In this document: one piece after another, positions 1-6,570 of the stretch
How the letters are laid out: the number at the start of each line of letters is the position of its first letter
Numbering within the stretch: the stretch's first letter is position 1
Assembly: GCA_020445245.1 (NCBI GenBank)
Contig: JAGRHB010000111.1
Location: forward strand, 1 to 6,570
Direction: 5' to 3'
Length of the DNA stretch: 6,570 bases
From: Gammaproteobacteria bacterium
Lineage (GTDB): Bacteria > Pseudomonadota > Gammaproteobacteria > Chromatiales > Sedimenticolaceae
Made by a program: the position numbers and the translations under genes
The notes under the pieces: model-generated
The model's input: only the letters and a program-made list of their open reading frames with translations
Told to the model about the DNA's origin: nothing
Database searches by the model: none

Positions 1-1463
1 AGCGTCTGCTTCGCCCGGTCGATGCGCGCCTGGAACACTTTGGCGACCGGCCTGCCCTCCAGCGTGACTGCGATCGGCAGGACGAAGTCGAAGGGGCCGT
101 CCTGGTCCTGCGTAATGGTGATGGCGAGATGATATCCAAGCGGTTGCGGCCGTACCTCGATCGAGTCGATGTCCAGGCGAGGCGCCCCGGTACGCTGCAG
201 CCAGGTGCGGTAGCGCCCCATAAGCTGTTCGTCATCGCCGATGATTGCGTGCAGTGCCTGCTCGAAGCCGATGCGGGTAAAGCGGTGCTGCTGCCACAGG
301 CGCCGCAGCCCCTCGATGAAGGCCGTGTCACCGAGCTCGTTGCGCAGCATATGGAATACCATCAGCGACTTGCTGTAGCCGATCGACTGGCTCGCGTCAT
401 TGTGTCGGCTGGTGAATGCGAGCAGTGGCAGGTCATGACCCGCGGCCGCGAAGTTGCTGTAGCGCTGCAGGGCCTTGAGTCGGTACTGCTCTGCCTTGCC
501 CTGGCGCTCCTGCATCCAGTGATCAGCCATGTAGGCGGTCAGGCCCTCGCTCCAGTTGCCGCCGGCGTAGTCCACCCACACGCCATTGCCCCACCAGTTG
601 TGCAGGATTTCGTGTGGCAGCGAGGTGTAGGGGATGAATGGCAGGCGTAGCACCCGCGAACCCAGCAACGTGAACGACGGCATTCCGAAACCGGTCTGCC
701 AGTGGTTCTCCACAACCGCGAACTTGGCGTACGGATAGTCACCGATCAGCCTGCTGTAGTGATCGATGTAGTCGCCCATCAGCGCCAGGTAGCGGTCTGC
801 CAGTGCTGGCTCGTCTTCGAGCAGCCACACCGACAACGCGATGTCACGGTGCTGTCGCGCGTGGCGGAAGAAGCGGCCGGCGATCAGGTAGAGCTCATCG
901 TGCGGGCGCTCCGTTGACCAGGACACGCGATCGCCATCGTCCAGGCGCCTGCCTATGCTGACGCTTTGCCATCCGTCTGGTAGTTTGACCACCATGTTCA
1001 AACTGTCGAAATCCCTGTCGAACAACGGATACCAGGCCGATGAGGCATCGAGATAGACGCCATCGCTCGACACGATACCCTGCGGCATCCCGCCCGGTGG
1101 GATATGTTCGGAAAACCTCGGTTTTCCCTGGTAATGCAACTTCAGGGCATCCGTGGCGGTCTGCAGGGTGACGCGATAGGCTGTGCGCAGGCCGTCGTCG
1201 GACGTGGCGATGGCGTGCAGTGTTCCCTCCGCGGCACGCACTGCATAGCCTGCATTCAGAATGAACTCGAAAACGGCTCGCTTGCGGTCTACATGGACGG
1301 TGTCTTCGACCACGATTTCGCCGGATTCTGCCAGCACCGAAACGGACATATCATGCGCGAGGCCGGTTGCCGATGCGCCAAGAGGTAAGAGCGTGAAATA
1401 CAGGCAAAGCATCGAGACTGCCGCCCTGGCAATGCTGGTCTTGGTGGCAAATGGACTGGTCAT
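1..1463 (-). CDS. Exported M1-family (gluzincin) metallopeptidase, 3' end beyond window
   Basis: I translated this frame by hand; it is open from 1463 to the left edge (487 codons, stop not in window). Seen: the N-terminus has basic residues (K8, R13), a hydrophobic run at about 14-29 and possible cleavage at ASA32 or GLA36, so a Sec signal peptide and periplasmic location are likely. There is no lipobox. An N-terminal beta domain (about 40-240) leads to VVENHWQTGFGMPS (E252, N253), the counterpart of the M1 GxMEN motif. HEILH follows at 284-288 with NWSEG at 303-307, giving zinc ligands H284, H288 and E306 and general base E285. Y363 in GYSKSL matches the transition-state tyrosine. The last residues look like the start of a C-terminal beta domain. 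Family knowledge: M1 enzymes are zinc aminopeptidases; this VVEN subgroup is poorly characterised, so the substrate is unknown. It is divergent from, and overlaps, the ChaN-PDZ gene. Start choice is uncertain: 1463 gives a charged n-region but a weak ribosome site; 1412 (Met18) has AGGGCGG eight bases upstream; GTG at 1475 is also in frame. Confidence 0.9.
   Translation of the reverse strand, partial: MTSPFATKTSIARAAVSMLCLYFTLLPLGASATGLAHDMSVSVLAESGEIVVEDTVHVDRKRAVFEFILNAGYAVRAAEGTLHAIATSDDGLRTAYRVTLQTATDALKLHYQGKPRFSEHIPPGGMPQGIVSSDGVYLDASSAWYPLFDRDFDSLNMVVKLPDGWQSVSIGRRLDDGDRVSWSTERPHDELYLIAGRFFRHARQHRDIALSVWLLEDEPALADRYLALMGDYIDHYSRLIGDYPYAKFAVVENHWQTGFGMPSFTLLGSRVLRLPFIPYTSLPHEILHNWWGNGVWVDYAGGNWSEGLTAYMADHWMQERQGKAEQYRLKALQRYSNFAAAGHDLPLLAFTSRHNDASQSIGYSKSLMVFHMLRNELGDTAFIEGLRRLWQQHRFTRIGFEQALHAIIGDDEQLMGRYRTWLQRTGAPRLDIDSIEVRPQPLGYHLAITITQDQDGPFDFVLPIAVTLEGRPVAKVFQARIDRAKQT
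1381..1386 (+). promoter_or_regulatory. Shine-Dalgarno deciding the GTG start of the ChaN-PDZ gene
   Basis: AGAGGT ends six bases before the GTG at 1393. It is the only good ribosome site in the 5' part of this frame. The ATG at 1261, the first in the frame, would give an extra 44 residues without signal-peptide character lying antisense to the peptidase, and the ATG at 1432 has no purine-rich stretch in front. The site itself lies within the antisense coding sequence of the M1 peptidase. Confidence 0.75.
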
Positions 1464-2568
1464 GGCAGTACTCACGATGGTGGAAGCGGAGGCCGGCGAG
1501 CGCACCGCGGCAATGCCCCCGATTGTTGTCGAACCGGCAAAATCCGCAACCCTGCCGGAACTGATGACGAAGTTGCGCAACGAACGCCTGGTCTATGTGG
1601 GTGAGACCCACACAGCCTATGGTGACCACCTGCTGCAGCTCGATGTCCTGCGCGCGATGGCGGCTCACGGGGGTGAGCTCGCCGTTGGCGTGGAGTGGTT
1701 CCAGGCGCGCTTCCAACCGGTACTCGATGACTACCTGGCCGGCCGGATCAGCGAGGCGGATTTCCTGCGCGACACGGAATATTACGAGCGCTGGCGGTTC
1801 GATTATCGCCTGTACCGTCCGATCGTGCGCTTCGCGAGGGAAAATGGTATTCCGATCATCGCACTCAACGCCGATCAGGAACTGACCTCGGAGATCCGGC
1901 GTGTCGGCATCGACGGCCTCTCCGGGGAACTGCGCAGCGGGCTGCCGGATGACTATGACTTCAGCGACAAGACTTACGAGGAACTGCTGCGCGGGATCTT
2001 CGATCTGCACCAATCCGAGAATGCACAGTTTCAGCGCTTTCTCGAGGTGCAGTTGACCTGGGATGAGAGCATGGCGCAGCGGGTTGCCGCCTACCTGCAG
2101 CAGCATCCGGCGGGGCGCATCCTGGTGCTGGCAGGCAAGGGCCACGTCAGTACACGTGCCGGCATTCCCGCGCGTGTGACACGGCGTACCGGCATCCGCG
2201 GGACCACCATTGCAACGTTCAGCCCATCGTCGACACTCTCCAACGCGGCAGACTACCTGGTGCTGGCAAATGACGAGAATCTGCCGCCCGCCGGGCTGAT
2301 GGGCGTCTTCCTCGACGAGCGTGAGGATGGCGTTTTCGTCAAAGGGTTCGGGCATGACAGCCCGGCCCAGCAGGCGGGCGTCAGCGAGGGCGACCTCATC
2401 GTCAGTATCGACGGTCAGCCCATCCGCCATTTCGCCGACGTCAAGATCCAGACCATGGACAAGCGGCCGGGTGATGAGATCGAGTTGACGTATTCACATC
2501 AACGTGTGTTGCTCGGCCCCGAGACCCGCAGTGCGCGCTTCAAACTCGCCGGCGAGTCACCGCACTGA
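1393..2568 (+). CDS. Exported ChaN/Tiki-superfamily protein with C-terminal PDZ domain
   Basis: This 391-residue protein starts at GTG 1393, chosen for its ribosome site and because it begins a plausible signal peptide: K2 and R4, a hydrophobic stretch at about 9-29, and an AEA motif with likely cleavage after A34. Seen: residues about 47-275 resemble the ChaN/Tiki fold (haem-binding uptake family, Pfam Cofac_haem_bdg). GETH at 70-73 sits after a beta strand, followed by H79, a VGVEWF segment, and a late LAGKGHV at 246-252 with H251. Residues about 300-390 form a PDZ domain (GVFVKGFGHDSPAQQAGV, then EGDLIVSIDGQPI). The reading frame as called contains no cysteine, so unlike lipoprotein ChaN members it cannot be lipidated and is probably soluble in the periplasm. 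Family knowledge: Campylobacter ChaN binds haem, and related TIKI proteins are metalloproteases using a GxxH-type motif; which activity applies here is not shown. The PDZ may bind C-termini of partner proteins. It is divergent from the M1 peptidase (5' overlap) and ends 21 bases from the glgP stop. Confidence 0.9.
   Translation: MKYRQSIETAALAMLVLVANGLVMAVLTMVEAEAGERTAAMPPIVVEPAKSATLPELMTKLRNERLVYVGETHTAYGDHLLQLDVLRAMAAHGGELAVGVEWFQARFQPVLDDYLAGRISEADFLRDTEYYERWRFDYRLYRPIVRFARENGIPIIALNADQELTSEIRRVGIDGLSGELRSGLPDDYDFSDKTYEELLRGIFDLHQSENAQFQRFLEVQLTWDESMAQRVAAYLQQHPAGRILVLAGKGHVSTRAGIPARVTRRTGIRGTTIATFSPSSTLSNAADYLVLANDENLPPAGLMGVFLDEREDGVFVKGFGHDSPAQQAGVSEGDLIVSIDGQPIRHFADVKIQTMDKRPGDEIELTYSHQRVLLGPETRSARFKLAGESPH
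1421..1427 (-). promoter_or_regulatory. Candidate internal Shine-Dalgarno for the M1 peptidase (Met18 start)
   Basis: On the minus strand AGGGCGG lies eight bases before an in-frame ATG at 1412-1410. It is a better ribosome site than the one before the ATG at 1463, where only GTGAG (1475-1471) is visible. A start at 1412 would keep the hydrophobic core of the signal peptide but lose its basic residues, so the longer start remains the preferred call. Weak evidence, recorded because it bears on the start. Confidence 0.3.
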
Positions 2569-2589
2569 ATCGTACCTGTCTGACCACGT

Positions 2590-5073
2590 TCATTTGAACG
2601 ACTTGAGATGCCAGATATCGCGGTTGTACTCGGCGATCGTGCGGTCGGTGGAGAAACCGCCACTGGCCGCACAGTTGCGGATACTCATGCGTGTCCAGGC
2701 CTCCTGATCCCGCCATGCCAATTCGGCGCGGTGCTGCGCCTCGACATAGCTGCGGAAATCGGCAAGCGTCATCCACGGGTCGTCCGGGCTCTTGATGCCG
2801 TCGATGATGCCACGGAACAGGCCAGGCTCGATGGCACTGAAATGATCGCTCTCGAGCAGGCTCATTACCTGCGCGAGGTCGTTGTCGTTGTCGATGTAGC
2901 GCTGCGGGGCATAGTGATTGCGCAGGTCTCTGACCTCGTCCGCCCTGAGGCCAAACAGGAAGAAGTTGTCTGAGCCGACCGCATCCATGATCTCGATGTT
3001 GGCACCGTCGTAGGTGCCAATGGTGATCGAGCCGTTCATCATGAACTTCATGTTGCCGGTCCCCGAGGCCTCCTTGCCGGCGGTTGATATCTGCTCTGAC
3101 AGGTCTGCGGCCGGGCAGATATGCATCATCTTGGTGACGCCGTAGTTGGGCAGGAATGCGAGCTTGAGCCGATCGCCGACCGCAGGATCATGGTTGACCA
3201 CGGCCGCGACATTGTTGATCAGCTTGATGATCTCTTTGGCCCGCTGGTATCCGGGTGCGGCCTTGCCGCCGATCAGTACGCATCGATTGACCCAGTTTTC
3301 GGTATCGCCATGACGGATCCGGTTGTACAGGTGGATCACATGCAGCACGTTGAGCAGCTGGCGCTTGTATTCGTGGATTCGTTTGACCTGGATGTCGAAC
3401 AGCGCCGAGGGATCGAACGCGACGCCGGTACGCTCGAGGACAATGTCGGCCAGGCGCTCTTTGTTCTGGCGGCGGATCTCCTGCCAGCGCCGCATGAATG
3501 CCTTGTCACCATTTTCTGCCAGCGGCCGCATGTCCGACAGGCGGCCGAGGTCGGACTGCCAGCCGTCACCGAGTTTTTCGGTCAGCAGTTCGGCCAGGGC
3601 GGGGTTCGCCATGGCCAGCCAGCGGCGCGGGGTGACGCCGTTGGTCTTGTTGTTGAACTTCTCGGGCCAGAGGTCGTGGAAATCCTTGAACAGGCCGTGG
3701 ATCAACAGATCCGAGTGCAGTGCCGCCACGCCGTTGACGGAGAAACTGCCGACGATGGCGAGCCAGGCCATACGTACCTGAGGTTCGGGACCTTCCTCGA
3801 TCAGTGACATGCGGCGCACGCGGTCGTTGTCACCGGGCCAGCGCTGGCGCACGCTGCACAGGAAGCGCGCGTTGATCTCATAGATGATCTCGAGCAACCG
3901 CGGCAGTAGCTGGGCAAACAGGCGCACCGGCCAGCGCTCGAGCGCCTCCGGCAGCAGCGTGTGGTTGGTGTAAGCCATGCAATTGCGGGTGATGTCCCAG
4001 GCCTCATTCCATTCCAGGCGCTTGTCGGGATCGTCGAGCAGGATGCGCATCATCTCCGCCACGGCGATGCTCGGGTGCGTGTCATTGAGCTGAAACACGT
4101 TGTAGTCGGCAAATTCGGCCAACGGCCGGTCGCCCCACTGGCGAAACACGTCCTGCAGGCTGGCCGAGGTCAGGAAATATTGCTGGCGCAGGCGCAGAGC
4201 CTTGCCGTTTTCGTTTGAATCGTTCGGATACAACACCATGGTGATGTTTTCCGCCTGATTCTTGCTTGCCACTGAATCCGCATAGTCGCCGGCATTGAAT
4301 TCCAGGAGGTTGAACTCGTCGGTGGCCGATGCCGACCATAACCGCAAGGTGTTGATTATGTGATTGCGGTAACCGGAGACGGGAACATCGTAAGGCACTG
4401 CGAGGACGTCGCAGGTATCCACCCAGCGCGTGTGCGGCTTTTGGTGCTGATCGAGGAAATGCTCGGTCCTGCCGCCGAAGCGGACGGTCTGGGTATACTC
4501 GGGACGTTCGACCTCCCATGGGTGGCCGTCACGCATCCACTGGTCCGGGTCCTCGACCTGGTAACCGTTCTCTATGTGCTGGTGAAACATACCGAAGTGG
4601 TAACGCAGGCCGTAACCGGTGACCGGCAGGCCCAGTGTGGCGCAGCTGTCGAGAAAACAGGCTGCCAATCGCCCCAGGCCTCCGTTGCCGAGGCCGGCGT
4701 CCGGCTCGGTGTCACGGATCTCCTCGAGCGATATCGCAAAATCCTGCAATGCGGTATTGACCGGTTCCTCGAGTTCGAGATTGAGCAGGTGGTTGCCCAG
4801 CGAGCGGCCAATCAGGAACTCGAGTGAAAGGTAGTGTGCCCTGCGCACCTCGTCACGGCGGTGTTTGCACCAGGTGTTGCGCCAGTCGCTCATGATGCGG
4901 TCGCGGACCGTGTAGGTCAGGGCTTCATACAGATAGAAGCGATCACAGCCGAGGAAGCGGCCGAGATGGTATTCAAGGTACCGGCTCATGTCGTTACTGA
5001 TGGATGCTGCATCGGTTGGCAGCGCCCGCATGTTGGGCAGTACACAGGCTTCGGTTGTATCTTGTTCGGCCAT
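2590..5073 (-). CDS. glgP: Glycogen/alpha-glucan phosphorylase (GT35)
   Basis: It catalyses phosphorolysis of terminal alpha-1,4 bonds of glycogen or maltodextrin, releasing glucose-1-phosphate in the cytoplasm with pyridoxal phosphate as cofactor. Seen: 827 residues, full length for bacterial members (about 800-830). YLSLEFLIGR is at 81-90 and GLGNGGLGRL at 127-136; further on come NDTHPSIAVAEM, TNHTLLPEALERWP, GSFSVNGVAALHSDL, NNKTNGVTPRRWL and VKRIHEYKRQLLN. EASGTGNMKF holds the pyridoxal-phosphate lysine, K676, and is followed by GTYDGANIEI. All key residues I can place are present. The frame extends upstream to an ATG at 5130, but that start would overlap the end of glgA; the ATG at 5073 is chosen because AGGAGGT lies seven bases before it. 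It follows glgA by 19 bases on the same strand, so the two are probably cotranscribed. The sequence does not tell whether glycogen or maltodextrin is preferred; location beside glgA favours glycogen. Confidence 0.97.
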   Translation of the reverse strand: MAEQDTTEACVLPNMRALPTDAASISNDMSRYLEYHLGRFLGCDRFYLYEALTYTVRDRIMSDWRNTWCKHRRDEVRRAHYLSLEFLIGRSLGNHLLNLELEEPVNTALQDFAISLEEIRDTEPDAGLGNGGLGRLAACFLDSCATLGLPVTGYGLRYHFGMFHQHIENGYQVEDPDQWMRDGHPWEVERPEYTQTVRFGGRTEHFLDQHQKPHTRWVDTCDVLAVPYDVPVSGYRNHIINTLRLWSASATDEFNLLEFNAGDYADSVASKNQAENITMVLYPNDSNENGKALRLRQQYFLTSASLQDVFRQWGDRPLAEFADYNVFQLNDTHPSIAVAEMMRILLDDPDKRLEWNEAWDITRNCMAYTNHTLLPEALERWPVRLFAQLLPRLLEIIYEINARFLCSVRQRWPGDNDRVRRMSLIEEGPEPQVRMAWLAIVGSFSVNGVAALHSDLLIHGLFKDFHDLWPEKFNNKTNGVTPRRWLAMANPALAELLTEKLGDGWQSDLGRLSDMRPLAENGDKAFMRRWQEIRRQNKERLADIVLERTGVAFDPSALFDIQVKRIHEYKRQLLNVLHVIHLYNRIRHGDTENWVNRCVLIGGKAAPGYQRAKEIIKLINNVAAVVNHDPAVGDRLKLAFLPNYGVTKMMHICPAADLSEQISTAGKEASGTGNMKFMMNGSITIGTYDGANIEIMDAVGSDNFFLFGLRADEVRDLRNHYAPQRYIDNDNDLAQVMSLLESDHFSAIEPGLFRGIIDGIKSPDDPWMTLADFRSYVEAQHRAELAWRDQEAWTRMSIRNCAASGGFSTDRTIAEYNRDIWHLKSFK

Positions 5074-5080
5074 GAGAGCT

Positions 5081-5087
5081 ACCTCCT
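5081..5087 (-). promoter_or_regulatory. Strong Shine-Dalgarno of glgP
   Basis: AGGAGGT on the minus strand, seven bases before the ATG at 5073, lies in the 19-base gap between the glgA stop (5095-5093) and glgP. It is close to the ideal anti-16S complement. It settles the glgP start and suggests efficient independent initiation on a shared mRNA rather than reliance on coupling. Confidence 0.9.
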
Positions 5088-5092
5088 GCTCG

Positions 5093-6547
5093 TCAATCTG
5101 CTCGGTACAGCGACAGATATGCCTCGGCACTGTGTCGCCAGCTGAAATCCGTACGCATACCCTGTTTCACCAGTTTCATCCATTGCTTGGGCTGGCGGTA
5201 GAGTTCGAATGCACGCTGCAGCGCCTGCGAAAGCGCCGGCATGTTCGCATCGCTGAACACGAAGCCGTTTGCCTCGCCGCGCGCAATGCTGCGTGGTGTC
5301 GCATCTTCCACGGTGTCAGCCAGACCACCTGTTTCGCGTACGACCGGCGGGGTACCGTAACGCAGGCTGTACATCTGGTTGAGTCCGCAGGGCTCGTAAC
5401 GCGATGGCATCGCAAAGATGTCGCACCCGGCCTCCAGTTGGTGGGCAAGGGGCTCGGAGTAACCGATGTGGCAGAACACGCGCTCGGGGTGAGCCTGTGC
5501 CAGGCCCTTCAGTTGGCGCTCCAGCGCAATCTCGCCGGAGCCAATGATTACGAACAGCGCGTCCGTGGTGTCGAGCAGCCCCGGGATCGCTTCGAGCAGC
5601 AGGTCGACACCTTTCTGGTGCACCAGCCTGCCGACATTGCCGACCAGGGGGCCGTCCGCCTGCAGTGCCGCAGCCGGGGCGTCGAAGGCCTGCAGCAATG
5701 CATGCCGGTTGGCCCGTTTGCCGGCGCGGATCTTGCCGTCGACATGGTATCGCTGCGCCAGGTGGCGGTCGGTGCCGGGATTCCAGATCTCGTCGTCGAT
5801 GCCATTGAGTATGCCCACCAGCTTGGCCGCGTTGGCCTCCAGGATGCTGGCGTAGCCATAACCGAATTCCGCGCTGCGGATCTCCTGCGCATAGCGTGGA
5901 CTGACGGTGGTTATCAGGTCGCTGAACACCAGCCCGGCCTTCAGCATCGAAAACCGGCCATAGTATTCGCCGCCATCCACGGACCACCAGTGGCCCGGCA
6001 GGTGCATGCTGTGGAAGGTGCCGAAATCGAACTGGCAGTCATATGCCAGGTTGTGGACTGTGAACAGCGAACGCGGGGCGTCTGCCTGCAATGCCAGGAA
6101 CGCTGGCACCATGCCGGTTTGCCAGTCATTGGCATGTACCACGTCAGCGCGCCAGCCCAGGTCCAGTTCGTCCATCGCCAGGCGAGACACCGCCTCACTG
6201 AACAGCGCGAACCGCGCGGGGTTGTCGTGCCAGTCCTTGCCGGTTGCATCGGTGTAGGGATCACCCGGCCGATCGAAATGTTCCGGGATATCGACCAGCC
6301 ACATTGGCGCTGCCACCTGCGGGTGTGTGGCCTGAAACACCCGTACTTCGCGGCCGCCGGACAGTTTCAGCCAGCCAAGCACCTGCAACTGTCCGACACT
6401 GCCCAGCACCGTCCGGTAGGCGGGTAACGCCAGCCGCACGTCGACGCCGAGCCCGACCAGTGCGTTGGGCAGGCTGTAGGCGACATCGCCCAGTCCGCCG
6501 GTCTTGATCAGTGGAAAAGCCTCGCTGGCACAGAAGACTACGTTCAT
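5093..6547 (-). CDS. glgA: Glycogen synthase (GT5)
   Basis: It transfers glucose from a nucleotide sugar, ADP-glucose in characterised bacterial enzymes, to the non-reducing end of an alpha-1,4-glucan in the cytoplasm. Seen: 484 residues, normal for bacterial GlgA (about 470-490). The N-terminal Rossmann domain carries KTGGLGD at 15-21 (sugar-nucleotide loop), HANDWQTG at 138-145 and FTVHNLAY at 162-169 (H165). The C-terminal domain carries GRLVHQKG with R307 and K312, and EPCGLNQMYSLRYGT with E385, matching the catalytic Arg, Lys and Glu of the Escherichia coli enzyme, then ETGGLADTV. No expected catalytic residue is missing. The start at 6547 gives the standard short N-terminus; no clear ribosome site precedes it. 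It heads a tight pair with glgP downstream. Upstream, a frame that enters from the right edge ends with TAA at 6555-6553, so glgA may not be the first gene of the operon. Confidence 0.97.
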   Translation of the reverse strand: MNVVFCASEAFPLIKTGGLGDVAYSLPNALVGLGVDVRLALPAYRTVLGSVGQLQVLGWLKLSGGREVRVFQATHPQVAAPMWLVDIPEHFDRPGDPYTDATGKDWHDNPARFALFSEAVSRLAMDELDLGWRADVVHANDWQTGMVPAFLALQADAPRSLFTVHNLAYDCQFDFGTFHSMHLPGHWWSVDGGEYYGRFSMLKAGLVFSDLITTVSPRYAQEIRSAEFGYGYASILEANAAKLVGILNGIDDEIWNPGTDRHLAQRYHVDGKIRAGKRANRHALLQAFDAPAAALQADGPLVGNVGRLVHQKGVDLLLEAIPGLLDTTDALFVIIGSGEIALERQLKGLAQAHPERVFCHIGYSEPLAHQLEAGCDIFAMPSRYEPCGLNQMYSLRYGTPPVVRETGGLADTVEDATPRSIARGEANGFVFSDANMPALSQALQRAFELYRQPKQWMKLVKQGMRTDFSWRHSAEAYLSLYRAD

Positions 6548-6570
6548 CGTTGTTATTCGCGTATCAGGAA

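Noticed and set aside
129..650. Plus-strand open frame (173 codons) over the peptidase region
   Set aside because: The minus strand here encodes the HEILH zinc site and catalytic domain of the M1 peptidase; the plus-strand product has no family resemblance.
1110..1127. Perfect inverted repeat GGAAAAC-CTCG-GTTTTCC inside the peptidase gene
   Set aside because: A seven-pair stem with a four-base loop is expected by chance about once or more in a window of this size, and it lies within well-supported coding sequence.
1261..1392. Upstream extension of the ChaN-PDZ frame to ATG 1261
   Set aside because: The added 44 residues have no signal-peptide character and would move the signal peptide to an internal position. 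A good ribosome site precedes GTG 1393.
1351..2430. Long minus-strand open frame (359 codons) antisense to the ChaN-PDZ gene
   Set aside because: The plus strand encodes clear ChaN and PDZ domains. The antisense translation is rich in His, Arg and Gln with no recognisable motif, as expected from the GC-rich complement of a real gene.
2587..2600. Small inverted repeat CGTTC-ATTT-GAACG at the glgP stop, considered as a terminator
   Set aside because: The stem is only five pairs, not GC-rich, and no T-run follows on either strand.
3121..3807. Plus-strand open frame (228 codons) antisense to glgP
   Set aside because: A shadow of glgP with no recognisable motif and no ribosome site that I can see.
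5074..5130. Upstream extension of glgP to ATG 5130
   Set aside because: It would overlap the end of glgA and ignore the AGGAGGT placed exactly seven bases before ATG 5073.
4988..6427. Long plus-strand open frame (479 codons) antisense to glgA and the start of glgP
   Set aside because: It runs across two complete, motif-rich glycogen genes on the other strand and shows no domain of its own; its length follows from GC-rich codon use.

Overview
The window looks like chromosomal DNA of a GC-rich Gram-negative bacterium, most likely a gammaproteobacterium. The reasons are the evenly GC-rich coding sequence, two proteins with Sec-type signal peptides suited to a periplasm, and the overall character of the glycogen enzymes. 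This placement is inference; no rRNA or other taxonomic marker is present. Coding density is close to 100 %, no stretch over about 25 bases lacks a gene, and I see no tRNA, rRNA, insertion sequence, CRISPR array or phage-like gene.

The left half (1-2568) holds two divergent genes for exported proteins. On the minus strand is a gluzincin aminopeptidase of the M1 family, cut off by the left window edge. It has a signal peptide, a VVEN version of the GxMEN motif, an HEILH zinc site with a downstream WSEG glutamate, and the conserved catalytic-domain tyrosine. On the plus strand is a ChaN/Tiki-superfamily protein fused to a C-terminal PDZ domain, with a signal peptide but no lipobox. Their 5' ends overlap by up to 71 bases, so the first codons of each gene lie antisense within the other, and any promoter for one must lie inside the coding sequence of the other.

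The right half (2590-6547) is a minus-strand glycogen operon. glgA (glycogen synthase, GT5) is followed after 19 bases by glgP (glycogen/alpha-glucan phosphorylase, GT35), which has a near-consensus Shine-Dalgarno sequence in the gap. Synthesis and phosphorolytic breakdown of glycogen are thus encoded on one probable transcript. The rest of the pathway (glgC, glgB, a debranching enzyme) is not in the window. glgP converges on the ChaN-PDZ gene, with only 21 bases between the two stop codons.

The glycogen genes are ordinary. The part most worth a second look is the divergent, overlapping pair of an M1-type peptidase and a ChaN-PDZ protein, which may form a periplasmic module. No clearly new system is evident beyond that.
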